Below, one piece after another: positions 47,038 through 58,205 of a stretch of 64,000 nt of DNA (within the stretch, counting starts at the first letter, position 1; each line of letters opens with the position of its first letter). A program made the position numbers and the translations under genes. The stretch is from contig JAAQTN010000021.1 in the NCBI GenBank assembly GCA_011742915.1, forward strand, positions 1 through 64,000. Reading direction: 5' to 3'. The notes under the pieces were generated by a model that saw nothing but the letters and a program-made list of their open reading frames with translations, was not told the origin of the DNA and made no database searches. This DNA comes from Billgrantia desiderata (GTDB lineage Bacteria > Pseudomonadota > Gammaproteobacteria > Pseudomonadales > Halomonadaceae).

Positions 47038-49014
47038 ATGTCTGAGTCGATGCCGCCCGACACCACCCGTGCAGCCGCCCTGCTCGAGCTGCTCGAACGT
47101 CATCCGCGCGTGCTGCTCACCGGCCCGCCCGGCAGCGGCAAGAGCACCCTGGCGCGGAGTACGGCGACAGCCCTGGCCGAGCGCGGCCAGGTGTGCCGCT
47201 GCCTGGCCGCCGACCCCGGCCTGCCCGGCTTCGGCCCGCCCGGCGCCGTGTGCCTGGGGCGCTGGGACGAGCGCCTGGACGACTGGCAGTTGGAAGCCAT
47301 CGCGGCGCTCGCCACCCTGGACAGCGCCCGCTTCCGCCTGCCGCTGACAGAAGCCGTACGCCGCATGGCCGCGCAGGTCGTCGAGGAGCCGCTGCTCATC
47401 GACGCCCCCGGCGTGGAGCGCGGCATCGGCGGTGCCGAGCTGCTGCCGACACTGGCCGGCGCCGGCCGGGTGAGTGCCGTGGTACGCCTGGCGCCGGCGC
47501 AGGTGAGCGACCCGTATCCGCATGAGCGCGCCGCCCTCGGCCTGGCGACGCTGAGCCTGCCTGCGCACCCTCAGGCGCGCCACCCCGGCAAGCAGCTGCG
47601 CCGCCAGTGGCGCACCGCCGCCTGGGATGAGTATCTCCACAGCGCCGAGGCGCGGGAGCTCGAGCTGTCGGCGCTGACCATCGTCGGCGCCCCGCCGCCC
47701 GGCGACGCGCCTCATGCCTGGCCAGGGCGTCAGATCGGCCTGCTCGATGCCGGCGGGGCGACCCTGGCCATGGGCGAAGTGTTGGCTCTGGTGGGGGATC
47801 GGCTCAGCGTGCGCACTCCGCCCCTGACGGGCACGCCGCGTACCCTGGTGATTCGCGATGCCCGGCGCAGCGCCGAAGGACAGCTCGGCACGGCGCGCCC
47901 TCACCCTCGCTCCTCGGCCGCATCCGGTGAAGCGCCGGCGCTCTCGTACACTCCTCAGGAGAGCGCCACCGGCCCCCGCCCGACGCTGCGCCTCGATGGC
48001 CTGCGCGCCACGCTGGTCAACGGCGTGTTCGGCGACCCGCTGCTGCATCTGCGCCTGCGCCACCGCAAGCGCAGCCTACTGTTCGACCTAGGCGACCCCG
48101 GCCGGCTGCCGGCGCGGCTGGCCCACCAGATCAGCGACGTGTTCATCAGCCATGCCCATGTCGACCACATCGGCGGTTTCCTATGGCTGCTGCGCTCGCG
48201 CATCGGCGACTACTCGGCCTGCCGGGTCTACGGCCCGCCGGGACTCGCCGCTCACCTGGACGGCTTTCTGCGCGGCATCCTGTGGGACCGGGTCGAGCAG
48301 AAGGCGCCTCGCTTCGAGGTCTTCGAGCTGCACGGTGAACGCCTGGCCCACTATCGGCTCGTCGCCGGCCAGCCGATGCAGGCGCGCTCACCGCGCGAGG
48401 TCGATGACGGCGTGATCCACGCCGAGCCCAGCTTTCGCGTGAGAGCGGTCACCCTCGACCACGGCACCCCGGTACTGGCCTTCGCCTATGAGCCGGCGAC
48501 CCAGCTCAAGGTGCGCAAGGAGCGCCTGAACGCACACGGCTGGGCGCCCGGCCCCTGGCTCGGCGAGCTCAAGCAGCGCGCGCAGGAAGGCGGCGACGCA
48601 GGCGAGATCGCCCTGCCCGACGGCAGCCGTCAGCCCGTCGCCGGGCTGGCCGAGCAACTGCTGTTCGCGCAGCCAGGCCAGCGCCTGGTCTATGCCACCG
48701 ACTTCGGCGACACACCGGAGAACCGCGAGCGCCTGTGTGCGCTTGCCCACGGCGCCGAGGTGCTGTTCTGCGAGGCTTCGTTTCGTGAAGACCAGGTCGA
48801 GCAGGCCCGGCGTACCGGCCATCTGACCGCCCGCGCCTGCGGCGAGATCGCCGCCGCGGCCGGGGTCGGCCAACTGGTGCCGTTCCACTTCTCGCGCCGT
48901 CACGTGGAGGACGTGAGCGAGCTCTACGCCGAGATTCGCCGCCATTTTCCGCGGCTGGCCGCCACGCCGGGCAGCGAGAGCACCGACGAGCAGCACGACG
49001 ACGTGGAAGGCTAG
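47038..49014 (+). CDS. Fusion of Clp1/Grc3-like P-loop kinase and metallo-beta-lactamase domain
   Basis: A 658-residue two-domain protein. The N-terminal half (about 20-240) has Walker A GPPGSGKST at 29-37, then ADPGLPGFGPPGAVCLG, which resembles the Clp1/Grc3 DPGQ-PPG segment. IDAPGVERGIGGAELL resembles their NTPGW-GxG motif. A possible basic lid is LRRQWRTAAWDEY. The second half (about 310-645) is RNase Z/ElaC-like: SHAHVDHIGG (H372, H374, D376, H377), YATDFGDTPEN, FCEASF, and a late His617 in PFHFSRR. Clp1 proteins phosphorylate RNA 5'-OH ends; RNase Z-type enzymes cleave RNA. A combined RNA end-processing or repair role is inference. Its stop overlaps the convergent EamA gene by 4 bases. 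Confidence 0.8.
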   Translation: MSESMPPDTTRAAALLELLERHPRVLLTGPPGSGKSTLARSTATALAERGQVCRCLAADPGLPGFGPPGAVCLGRWDERLDDWQLEAIAALATLDSARFRLPLTEAVRRMAAQVVEEPLLIDAPGVERGIGGAELLPTLAGAGRVSAVVRLAPAQVSDPYPHERAALGLATLSLPAHPQARHPGKQLRRQWRTAAWDEYLHSAEARELELSALTIVGAPPPGDAPHAWPGRQIGLLDAGGATLAMGEVLALVGDRLSVRTPPLTGTPRTLVIRDARRSAEGQLGTARPHPRSSAASGEAPALSYTPQESATGPRPTLRLDGLRATLVNGVFGDPLLHLRLRHRKRSLLFDLGDPGRLPARLAHQISDVFISHAHVDHIGGFLWLLRSRIGDYSACRVYGPPGLAAHLDGFLRGILWDRVEQKAPRFEVFELHGERLAHYRLVAGQPMQARSPREVDDGVIHAEPSFRVRAVTLDHGTPVLAFAYEPATQLKVRKERLNAHGWAPGPWLGELKQRAQEGGDAGEIALPDGSRQPVAGLAEQLLFAQPGQRLVYATDFGDTPENRERLCALAHGAEVLFCEASFREDQVEQARRTGHLTARACGEIAAAAGVGQLVPFHFSRRHVEDVSELYAEIRRHFPRLAATPGSESTDEQHDDVEG

Positions 49015-49922
49015 CCTGGCTCCCGCCTGCCGTCCTGGCGCAGCAGCAGCCCGATGGCGGTGAGCACCAGCGCGCTGCCCGGCAGCCAGTGCCAGCCGAG
49101 CTGCTCGGGGGCGGTGGCGAACAGCAGCAGCATGGAGACGAAGGGCACCATGTAGCCGTAGGCGGTCACGGCCCCCGGCGTGAGCACCGCCGTGGCGCGC
49201 TGCATCAGCCAGAAGGTGAGCGCGCTGGAGAAGAGCCCGAGATAGACCACCAGGGCCAGATCCTGCCAGCGCATGGCGACGAGGTGGGTAGCCGGCTCGA
49301 TGGCGAGCCCCAGCAGGCCGATGGCGATCCCGCCCAGCCCCAGACTCCAGAAGGTGCGCACCGCCGCGGACTCGGGCAGCCACTGCCGCGCCAGCCCCCA
49401 CTTGCTCAGCACCGGATAGAGCGCCGACGACACGCAGCCGAGGAAGAACACCGCCTCGCCGACTCCCACCCGCATGCCTTCACCGTGGCTGCGGGCCTCG
49501 GCGAAGGCGAGCGCCAATGCCCCGGCGGCGCCCAGCGCGAGAATGGCCGGCAGCTGCCAGCCCAGCCGCTCGACGCGAAAGCCCAGCCCCAGCAGGTAGG
49601 CCAGCAGTGGCACGGTGACGTAGAGGGTGGCCATGGAGAGCGCGGTGGCGTGATGGGCGGCCCAGAACATGGCACCGAAGAAGCCGGCCAGGCACAGCCC
49701 CATCAGCGTGTAGAGCGGCAGCAGCCGCCAGGTGGGCAGGAAGTCGGACGAGCGCCGCGCCAGCCACCACAGCCCGGCACAGGCGATGGCGAAACGTAGC
49801 GCGGTGAGCGACAGCGGCGGCAGCTCGCTCATCAGCCCCACGGCGGGAAACGACAGCCCCACCAGCAGGGCCCACAGCAGCATGCCGAGGTGGGCCAGGC
49901 GGGGCGACAGCGGGGTGCTCAA
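49011..49922 (-). CDS. EamA/DMT-family transporter
   Basis: A 303-residue inner-membrane protein with ten predicted hydrophobic segments in two homologous halves (LSFPAVGLMSELPPLSLTAL, VYLGLFSSALTFWLMQRA), typical of drug/metabolite exporters such as RhaT/YdcZ relatives. The substrate cannot be told. The start is TTG at 49922, overlapping the DUF2218 stop (TTGA); an ATG 13 codons later is the alternative. Probably translated together with the DUF2218 gene. Confidence 0.88.
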   Translation of the reverse strand: MSTPLSPRLAHLGMLLWALLVGLSFPAVGLMSELPPLSLTALRFAIACAGLWWLARRSSDFLPTWRLLPLYTLMGLCLAGFFGAMFWAAHHATALSMATLYVTVPLLAYLLGLGFRVERLGWQLPAILALGAAGALALAFAEARSHGEGMRVGVGEAVFFLGCVSSALYPVLSKWGLARQWLPESAAVRTFWSLGLGGIAIGLLGLAIEPATHLVAMRWQDLALVVYLGLFSSALTFWLMQRATAVLTPGAVTAYGYMVPFVSMLLLFATAPEQLGWHWLPGSALVLTAIGLLLRQDGRREPG

Positions 49923-50200
49923 TTTTCCCAGACGATGGCCAGTTCCTCGTCGCCCGCCATGCGCTGCAGGTGGGAATCCACCACGCCCTCGAGGCGGTCG
50001 AGTACCTCATCGTCCAGCGCCTCGATGGCCACCAGCAGCTTGCCCGGCTCGACGCGCATGACGCAGGAGCCGCCCTCGAACGCCACGCGACTCTGCTCCT
50101 CGCCCTGCTCCACCTCCAGCTTGTGCGCCCAGTGCTTGCACAGCCGTTTCATCACCCTCGCCCCGGACTCGGTGGCGATCTCGGCACGCGACATCGGCAT
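49919..50200 (-). CDS. DUF2218 domain protein
   Basis: A 93-residue cytoplasmic protein that matches the DUF2218 pattern: MSRAEIATESGARVMKRLCKHWAHKLEV, a central strand region (FEGGSCVMRVEPGKLLVAIEA) and an acidic C-terminal helix. No function is known to me. ATG at 50200 has GGAG nine bases upstream. Its stop overlaps the transporter start. Confidence 0.8.
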   Translation of the reverse strand: MPMSRAEIATESGARVMKRLCKHWAHKLEVEQGEEQSRVAFEGGSCVMRVEPGKLLVAIEALDDEVLDRLEGVVDSHLQRMAGDEELAIVWEN

Positions 50201-50323
50201 AGCAACGATCTCCATTCGTATCTGAGCCAACAGACTAAGATGCCGGAGCGGGTTGGCGCCAGCCCCGATGCGCAGCGCAGGGCGGAACGCCGGGTTCGAA
50301 GGAACCGTCCACGCCGAAAACGC

Positions 50324-50357
50324 AAAAGCCCCCGACACCGCAAGGGCTCGGGGGCTT
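50324..50357 (-). terminator. Terminator of dnaJ
   Basis: AAGCCCCCGA pairs with TCGGGGGCTT (10 bp, 12-base loop). On the minus strand TTTT follows (A-run 50324-50327). It ends the grpE-dnaK-dnaJ transcript. Confidence 0.85.
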
Positions 50358-50375
50358 GCGTGGCGCAGTTCCGCC

Positions 50376-51527
50376 TTACGGCTTCATGTCCTCGAAGAAC
50401 TTCTTCACGCCGTCGAAGAAGCCGCTCTTCTTGGGCGAGTGGTGGGCGCTGTTGCTGCCCCCCAGGCTCTCCTGGAACTGACGCAGCAGCGCCTTCTGGT
50501 CTTCGCTGAGGTTGACCGGGGTCTCCACCACCACCTTGCACAGCAGGTCGCCGGGCGGACCGCCGCGTACCGGCTTGACGCCCTTGCCGCGCAGGCGGAA
50601 CAGCTTGCCGGTCTGGGTCTCGGGCGGGATCTTGAGCTTGACCCGGCCGTCCAGGGTGGGCACTTCGAGCTCGCCGCCCAGCGCAGCGTCGACGAAGTTG
50701 ATCGGCACCTCGCACTGCAGGTGCTTGCCGTCGCGCTGGAAGATGCGGTGCGGCTTGATCGCCACCTGCACGTAGAGATCGCCGGGCGGGCCGCCGTTGA
50801 TGCCGGACTCGCCCTCGCCGTTGAGACGAATGCGGTCTCCGGTGTCGACCCCGGCGGGAATCTTCACCGACAGGGTGCGGGTCTCGCGCACGCGGCCTTC
50901 GCCGTGGCACTTGTGACACGGCACCTTGATGTGCACGCCGCTGCCGTGACAGGTGGGGCAGGTCTGCTGCACGGCGAAGAAGCCCTGCTGCATGCGCACC
51001 TGGCCCAGGCCGTTACAGGTGGGGCAGGTCTCCTTGGTGGAGCCAGGCTCGGCGCCCTCGCCGTCGCAGCGGCTGCACTCCACGTGACGCGGCACGCGGA
51101 TGTCCACCGTGGTGCCGGCCACCGCACTCTCGAGGTCGAGTTCGAGGTTGTAGCGCAGGTCGCTGCCGCGCTGCGGCGCATGGGGGCTGCGCCGGCCGCC
51201 GCCGCCACCGAAGATGTCGCCGAACACGTCGCCGAAGATGTCGCTGAAGCCGCCGGCACCCGCGCCGCCGAAGCCGCCCGCACCGAAACCGCCGGCCTGG
51301 CCATCTACGCCGGCATGGCCGAACTGGTCGTAGGCGGCACGCTTCTCGCCGTCGGAGAGGATCTCGTAGGCCTCGGAGACCTCGCGAAACTTCTCGGCGG
51401 CCTTGTCGTCATCCGGATTGCGGTCCGGATGGTACTTCTGCGCCAGCCGTCGGTAGGCCTTCTTGATCTCTTTGGTGTCGGCCCCTCGCTCGACGCCGAG
51501 CACCTCGTAATAATCGCGTTTGGACAT
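50376..51527 (-). CDS. dnaJ: Chaperone DnaJ
   Basis: Hsp40 co-chaperone that stimulates DnaK ATPase. The 383 residues show a J-domain with HPD ([10 protein letters not shown]), a Gly/Phe-rich linker, a zinc domain with four CxxCxGxG motifs ([32 protein letters not shown]) and a C-terminal client-binding domain. ATG at 51527 is the conserved [11 protein letters not shown]; the frame runs further to 51581. It is 105 bases after dnaK. Confidence 0.96.
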   Translation of the reverse strand: MSKRDYYEVLGVERGADTKEIKKAYRRLAQKYHPDRNPDDDKAAEKFREVSEAYEILSDGEKRAAYDQFGHAGVDGQAGGFGAGGFGGAGAGGFSDIFGDVFGDIFGGGGGRRSPHAPQRGSDLRYNLELDLESAVAGTTVDIRVPRHVECSRCDGEGAEPGSTKETCPTCNGLGQVRMQQGFFAVQQTCPTCHGSGVHIKVPCHKCHGEGRVRETRTLSVKIPAGVDTGDRIRLNGEGESGINGGPPGDLYVQVAIKPHRIFQRDGKHLQCEVPINFVDAALGGELEVPTLDGRVKLKIPPETQTGKLFRLRGKGVKPVRGGPPGDLLCKVVVETPVNLSEDQKALLRQFQESLGGSNSAHHSPKKSGFFDGVKKFFEDMKP

Positions 51528-51632
51528 GGGTCCATGCGCCTCCTGGTCTAGGCAGTGCTGCCCGATCCGCGGAAACGGCAACGCGGGAGTCGTCCCCCCG
51601 CGCTACCGTCGTCCGTGGCATCGCCGTGGCGA

Positions 51633-53564
<1,932 letters not shown>

Positions 53565-53685
53565 AGGAAATCCTCGAAAATTCGTTTGCCTTGAATCCAT
53601 CGCTGCGGCAGCTGCCGCGGTTGACGTCTATCTGGGGGCGTCGGGTGGCTTTTCAAGCCCCGCCCCCGTTTTCATTCGCTAGGCC

Positions 53686-54315
53686 TCAGCCGGCGGCCTG
53701 ACTGACCACTACCATGGCCGGGCGCACCAGACGCCCGTTGAGCAGGTAGCCCTTCTGGATCACTTCCATCACGCTGTTGGGCTCGAGCTCGGGGTTCGGC
53801 ACCATGGCCATCGCTTCGTGGAACTGCGGGTCGAACGGCTCGCCGGCCGGCTCGACCGTTTCGACGCCGAACTTGGCCAGCACGTCGTGCTGCATCTTCA
53901 GCGTCATGGCCACGCCTTCGCGATGGGCGTCGCTGGCGTCCTCGCCCATGGCGTCCAGCGCCTTCTCGAGGCTGTCGACCACCGGCAGCAGCTCCTTGAC
54001 GAAGCGCTCCAGGGCAAACTTGCGCGCCTTCTCGGCCTCCTGCTCGGCGCGGCGGCGCACGTTCTGCGCTTCGGCGGCGGCACGCAGCGCCTGGTCCTTG
54101 GCCTCCGCCAGGCTCTGCTCCAGTTCCTCCACCTGGGCCGCCAGCATGTCGGCCTCGGGGTTGTCGCTCACCTCCGTCGGTTCCTCGGGCGCCGCGGCGT
54201 CGTCCTCCACGAGGCCGGCCGCCTCGTCCAGCTCGCCTTCCAGCGGCTCCGGCCGGGCCTCTTCCTCGCGCCGCGCCAGCTCGTCGTCAAGCGGGGTCTG
54301 GGGTTCTTTAGCCAT
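53686..54315 (-). CDS. grpE: Nucleotide exchange factor GrpE
   Basis: Releases ADP from DnaK. The 209 residues have an acidic, disordered N-terminus (1-60), a long coiled-coil ([19 protein letters not shown]) and the conserved C-terminal [16 protein letters not shown] and [21 protein letters not shown] at 54315 has AGGAG seven bases upstream. First gene behind the sigma-32 promoter. Confidence 0.95.
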   Translation of the reverse strand: MAKEPQTPLDDELARREEEARPEPLEGELDEAAGLVEDDAAAPEEPTEVSDNPEADMLAAQVEELEQSLAEAKDQALRAAAEAQNVRRRAEQEAEKARKFALERFVKELLPVVDSLEKALDAMGEDASDAHREGVAMTLKMQHDVLAKFGVETVEPAGEPFDPQFHEAMAMVPNPELEPNSVMEVIQKGYLLNGRLVRPAMVVVSQAAG

Positions 54316-54394
54316 GCGCATCTCCTGAAGCAACACCGGCCCAGCGAGGCCGGAAAGATTTCGAATCGGCGAATGCCTTGAAGGTCTGCCGCCT

Positions 54395-54422
54395 ATATGG
54401 GGGTCCTCGCCGCAAACTCAAG
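54395..54422 (-). promoter_or_regulatory. Sigma-32 heat-shock promoter of grpE-dnaK-dnaJ
   Basis: On the minus strand: CTTGAG (54417-54422), a 14-base spacer and CCCCATAT (54395-54402), an excellent fit to CTTGAA-N13/15-CCCCATNT. It is 80 bases before grpE. Confidence 0.85.
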
Positions 54423-54461
54423 TGATCGGGCATCAACGATGGGGTCTGTTGTACGGCTGTG

Positions 54462-54499
54462 TTGTGAGCCGATCTCGACTACTGTATAAAAACGCAATA
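54462..54499 (+). promoter_or_regulatory. recN promoter with LexA (SOS) box
   Basis: TTGTGA (54462-54467), 17 bases, TATAAA (54485-54490). Overlapping the -10, 54480-54499 reads TACTGTATAAAAACGCAATA, matching 14 of 20 positions of TACTGTATATATATACAGTA, with the left half perfect and the right half weak. Confidence 0.7.
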
Positions 54500-54548
54500 A
54501 CGTGTATGGATATCCAGCTCACCAGGATACCGGCCGCCGGGAGGTCCC

Positions 54549-56225
54549 ATGCTGACTCAGCTTGCCATTCGCGATTACGCCATCGTCGATACGCTCGATC
54601 TGGAGCTTGCCGGCGGCATGACCGCCATCACCGGCGAGACCGGTGCCGGCAAGTCGATCCTGCTCGGCGCCCTGGGGCTGTGCCTGGGTGAGCGCAGCGA
54701 CGCCGCCAGCGTACGCCACGGCTGCGAGCGTGCCGATCTCTCGGCGCGTTTCGACATCGCCGCGCTGCCCGCCGCCCGCGCCTGGCTCACGGAGCGCGAG
54801 CTGCCCGCCGACGACTGCCTGCTGCGCCGGGTAGTGACCGCGAGCGGTCGCTCCAAGGCGTGGATCAACGGCCAGCCGGCCACCGTGGCCGATCTCAAGG
54901 CGCTGGGCGAGCACCTGGTCGAGATCCACGGCCAGCACGCCCACCAACTGCTGCTGCGCGAGGAGACCCACCTGCGCCTGCTCGACGACTTCGCCGGCAA
55001 CCGCGCCGCGGTGAACGCACTCAGCGAGACGTTCCGCCGCTGGCAGGCGACCCGCAAACGCCTCAAGCAGCTGAGCGAGAGCGGCGACGAGGTACAGGCG
55101 CGCCGCCAGCTGCTGCGCTATCAGGTCGAGGAGCTCGACCTGCTGGCGCTGGGCGACGAGGAGCTCGCCACCCTGGAGCACGAACAGGAGCAGCTCGCCC
55201 ACGCCGAGGAGACGCTGCGCGAGGCACAGCACGCCGCCGAATGCTGCGACAACGACGAAGGCGGCGTATTGACCCTGCTCAACCAGGCGATGCATCGGCT
55301 CGATCCGCTGCCGGGCAGCGGCCGCGGCGCATTGGCCGAGATCCTCGCCATGCTGGGCGAGGCGCGCATCCAGGTCGAGGAGGCGGTGCGCGAACTGCAT
55401 CGCTTCGCCGATGCCACCGAGCTGGACCCGGAGCGCCTGGCTTGGGTCGAGTCGCGCCTGGGCGAGGTGCATCGCATCGCCCGCAAGCACCACGTCATGC
55501 CCGAGGAGCTGCCCGCCCTGCACCGCCGGCTGCAGGCCGAGCTGGACGGCCTGGAGGGCGGCGAACACGATCTCGAGGCGCTGCGCGCCGAGGTCGAGAG
55601 CCTGCGCGACAGCTGGCGCGAGCAGGCACGAAGCGTTGGCGAGTCCCGCCAGCAGGCGGCGGCCAGGTTCGGCAAGGCGGTGCAGGAGCAGCTCGCCTTC
55701 CTGGCCATGGGCAAGGCACGCTTCGAGGTGGAAGTCTCGCCGCGCCAGAGCCCGCAGGTCGACGGCATGGAGGAGGTGCGCTTTCTGATCAGTGCCAACC
55801 CCGGCCAGCCGCCACGCCCGCTGGCCAAGGTCGCCTCGGGCGGCGAATTGTCGCGCATCAGCCTGGCGATCCAGGTGGTCGCCGCACGCCACTCGACCAT
55901 CCCCAGCCTGGTGTTCGACGAGGTCGACGTGGGCATCTCCGGCGCCACCGCCGAGATCGTCGGCCAGCTGCTGCGCCGCCTGGGCGAGCAGGGCCAGGTG
56001 ATGACCGTGACTCACCTGCCCCAGGTGGCGGCGCAGGCGCACCACCATCTGCACATCGAGAAGCAGGCCAAGCGCGACACCACCCTGACCCGCATGGCGC
56101 TGCTCGACGAGGCCGGCCGGGTCAGCGAACTGGCGCGCATGCTGGGCGGGGTCAACCTCTCCGATCGCACCCTGGCCCACGCGCGCGAGATGCTGGATGC
56201 CAGCCAGCAGGGCGCCGCCCACTAG
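54549..56225 (+). CDS. recN: DNA repair protein RecN
   Basis: SMC-like ATPase involved in double-strand break repair. The 558 residues have Walker A GETGAGKS at 29-36, a long Glu/Arg-rich coiled-coil (about 150-365), the signature SGGELSRISLAIQV and Walker B LVFDEVDVGISG. Length matches the family. GGGAGGTCCC precedes the ATG. Expected to be SOS-induced through the upstream LexA box. Confidence 0.95.
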   Translation: MLTQLAIRDYAIVDTLDLELAGGMTAITGETGAGKSILLGALGLCLGERSDAASVRHGCERADLSARFDIAALPAARAWLTERELPADDCLLRRVVTASGRSKAWINGQPATVADLKALGEHLVEIHGQHAHQLLLREETHLRLLDDFAGNRAAVNALSETFRRWQATRKRLKQLSESGDEVQARRQLLRYQVEELDLLALGDEELATLEHEQEQLAHAEETLREAQHAAECCDNDEGGVLTLLNQAMHRLDPLPGSGRGALAEILAMLGEARIQVEEAVRELHRFADATELDPERLAWVESRLGEVHRIARKHHVMPEELPALHRRLQAELDGLEGGEHDLEALRAEVESLRDSWREQARSVGESRQQAAARFGKAVQEQLAFLAMGKARFEVEVSPRQSPQVDGMEEVRFLISANPGQPPRPLAKVASGGELSRISLAIQVVAARHSTIPSLVFDEVDVGISGATAEIVGQLLRRLGEQGQVMTVTHLPQVAAQAHHHLHIEKQAKRDTTLTRMALLDEAGRVSELARMLGGVNLSDRTLAHAREMLDASQQGAAH

Positions 56226-56257
56226 CCGGACGCTCGGGCAGCCCCCAGCCCATACGC

Positions 56258-56291
56258 CAGCGGCCCCGGTCAATGCTGACCGGGGCCGCTG
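56258..56291. terminator. Hairpin between recN and fur
   Basis: CAGCGGCCCCGGTCA pairs perfectly with TGACCGGGGCCGCTG (15 bp) around ATGC. No U-tract on either strand, but it is the only strong 3'-end candidate for these convergent genes. Confidence 0.6.
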
Positions 56292-56337
56292 TCATGATCG
56301 TGCCAGCCGAGCTGTTTCGAACGCCTGCTTCGTCGGG

Positions 56338-56784
56338 CTATTTGCGCGGCAGGCCGTCCTGGCGCGTGGCGTTGGAGCCACGCGGGCGCACGTAGAGCAC
56401 CAGTGCGTGATCGACCAGCTCGAAGCCGTGCTCCTCGGCGATCTCCTGCTGACGCCGCTCAATGGTCTCGTCGAAGAATTCGATGATCTCGCCGCTGTCG
56501 AGGCACACCATGTGATCGTGATGCTCCTCCTGGGAGATCTCGAACACGGCATGACCGCCGTCGAAGTTGTGGCGAATCACCAGGCCTGCCGACTCGAACT
56601 GGGTCAGCACGCGATAAACGGTCGCCAGACCGACGTCCTCTCCGGCTTCCAGCAGAGTCTTGTAGACATCCTCGGCGCTCAGGTGATGCTGACCCGTGGC
56701 ATTCTCGAGGATCTGCAGGATCTTGACTCGGGGCAAGGTGACCTTCAGGCCTGCCTTGCGCAGTTCATGGTTCTGGTCGGCCAT
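56338..56784 (-). CDS. fur: Ferric uptake regulator Fur
   Basis: Fe2+-dependent repressor of iron-uptake genes. The 148 residues have a winged-helix DNA-binding domain (GLKVTLPRVKILQIL, DVGLATVYRVLTQF) and the metal-binding EEHHDHMVCLDSG. The second cysteine of the E. coli CxxC zinc site is Ser here (CLDS), as in several Fur proteins lacking the structural zinc pair. ATG at 56784. Divergent from bamE, 72 bases away, as in Pseudomonas. Confidence 0.95.
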   Translation of the reverse strand: MADQNHELRKAGLKVTLPRVKILQILENATGQHHLSAEDVYKTLLEAGEDVGLATVYRVLTQFESAGLVIRHNFDGGHAVFEISQEEHHDHMVCLDSGEIIEFFDETIERRQQEIAEEHGFELVDHALVLYVRPRGSNATRQDGLPRK

Positions 56785-56856
56785 GTTCGCTCTTCGCAGT
56801 ATCAGGTAGGGTCGGGTATGATCGACCGAATCCACGATAGTGAAGAACGGACACAA

Positions 56857-57342
56857 ATGCAAAAGCTGATCAAAACCCTCCCTCTCGTCATCGCCCTGAC
56901 CGTGGTCGGCGGCTGCGTTTACAAGCGGGATCTGCCCCAGGGCAACTACATCACCGAAGGTATGGTGCAACAGCTCCAGCCCGGCATGAGCCGCGCCCAG
57001 GTCGTCGACGTGATGGGCCGCCCGCTGCTGGAAGCGCCTTTCAATGCCAACCAGTGGGACTACGTGTTCCGCCTCGACGAGGCGTACGGCGGCGTACAGC
57101 AGCGCCGGGTCACGCTGACCTTCGACGGCGAGCGGCTGGTCAACGTGCAGCGTGAAGGCGACTTCTCCGAGGATATCGAGCTGCGGCCGCAAAACGGTGT
57201 CGGCCCGGCCATCGAAGGCGCCGACCCCATGGGCGAACTGCCGGCCACCCAGCCGGAAGCCGCTCCCGAGGCCGCGCCCGACGCCGGCGGCACCCTGCCC
57301 CGGGGCGGCGAGCCGGCGACGACCGAACCGCTGGCACAGTAA
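56857..57342 (+). CDS. bamE: Outer-membrane assembly lipoprotein BamE
   Basis: Small lipoprotein of the BAM complex that inserts outer-membrane proteins. The 161 residues have a lipobox TVVGGC with lipidated Cys20, then the SmpA/OmlA domain (GNYITEGMVQQLQPGMSRAQV, DVMGRPLLEAPF, WDYVFRLDE). It ends with an unusual Pro/Ala/Glu-rich tail of about 50 residues. Neighbours fur and rnfH-ratA-smpB are its normal context. Confidence 0.93.
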   Translation: MQKLIKTLPLVIALTVVGGCVYKRDLPQGNYITEGMVQQLQPGMSRAQVVDVMGRPLLEAPFNANQWDYVFRLDEAYGGVQQRRVTLTFDGERLVNVQREGDFSEDIELRPQNGVGPAIEGADPMGELPATQPEAAPEAAPDAGGTLPRGGEPATTEPLAQ

Positions 57343-57354
57343 CGCGCGGCCGGG

Positions 57355-57642
57355 TCAGCGCCCGGCGCGCCGGAGCCGCGCCTCCTTGGGGTCGATCTCG
57401 AGGGGGCGATAGACCTCGACCCGGTCGCCGGCACGCAGGCGGTGGGTGTCGGGGTCGCGCAGCAGCTGGCCGAAGATGCCCAGATCCGCCTCGGCAAAGT
57501 GCGCCGCCGATAGTTCCGGGAAGTGCTTCTCAAGCTCGGCCAGGGCAACGGCCTGGCGCGCCGTGGTGCCCGCAGGCACCTCCAGCGCCACGATGCGCTG
57601 CCGCTCGGGTAGCGCGAAGGCGACCTCTACCTGAAGCCCCAC
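57355..57642 (-). CDS. RnfH/RatB family ubiquitin-like protein
   Basis: A 95-residue beta-grasp protein of the RnfH (UPF0125) family with no firm function. Features: VEVAFALPERQRIVALEVP, AHFAEADLGIFG and the C-terminal RVEVYRPLEIDPKEARLRRA. The start is GTG at 57642, one base after the ratA stop, so translation is coupled to ratA. Commonly paired with ratA. Confidence 0.88.
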   Translation of the reverse strand: MGLQVEVAFALPERQRIVALEVPAGTTARQAVALAELEKHFPELSAAHFAEADLGIFGQLLRDPDTHRLRAGDRVEVYRPLEIDPKEARLRRAGR

Positions 57643-57643
57643 C

Positions 57644-58078
57644 TCAGCGCCCGTACAGCTCGTCGGCGCGCCGGGTGAAGGCGTCCACCAGCTGACCGGC
57701 AACCTGCTGGAACAGCTTGCCGAAGGCCATGCCCAGCAGCCGGTTGGCGAACTCGAACTCCAGTTCCAGGCATACCTTGCAGGCACCCTCGCCCATCGGC
57801 AGGAACAGCCAGCGCCCTCGCAGCCGCTTGAAGGGGCCGCTGACCAGCGACATCTCGATACGTTCGGGTTCGATCAGGTCGTTGCGCGTGGTGAAGCTCT
57901 GCTCGATACCCGCCCGCCCCAGGGTCATCTCACCGATCAGGTGCGACTCGTCGCGCTCGAGCAGCCGCGCCCGCCGACAGCCGGGCAGGAATTCCGGATA
58001 GCGCTCGAAGTCGTTGACCAGTTCGAACATGTCCTGAGGGGTGTGCCGCACCAGGGCGGACCGATTGACCATTGGCAT
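57644..58078 (-). CDS. ratA: RatA family START-domain protein
   Basis: Coenzyme Q-binding/START-like protein; in E. coli it is described as a 50S-binding toxin, and relatives (Coq10) bind ubiquinone. The 144 residues contain [39 protein letters not shown] and [19 protein letters not shown] at 58078 follows GGAGAG. Divergent from smpB. The function in this organism is open. Confidence 0.88.
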   Translation of the reverse strand: MPMVNRSALVRHTPQDMFELVNDFERYPEFLPGCRRARLLERDESHLIGEMTLGRAGIEQSFTTRNDLIEPERIEMSLVSGPFKRLRGRWLFLPMGEGACKVCLELEFEFANRLLGMAFGKLFQQVAGQLVDAFTRRADELYGR

Positions 58079-58205
58079 TGAGCTCTCCGCTGACTTCACA
58101 GTGCCCAGGGCGTATCATGAGCGGTTATTTCATGCCTTGAATGGTAACACGCTTCCCCTCATATCGAAGGAAGGGTGCCATCAGCAGAACGTGACAAGAG
58201 GTTCC

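Noticed and set aside
51528-51581. An 18-residue N-terminal extension of DnaJ.
   Set aside because: DnaJ proteins begin at the J-domain ([11 protein letters not shown]), which starts at 51527.
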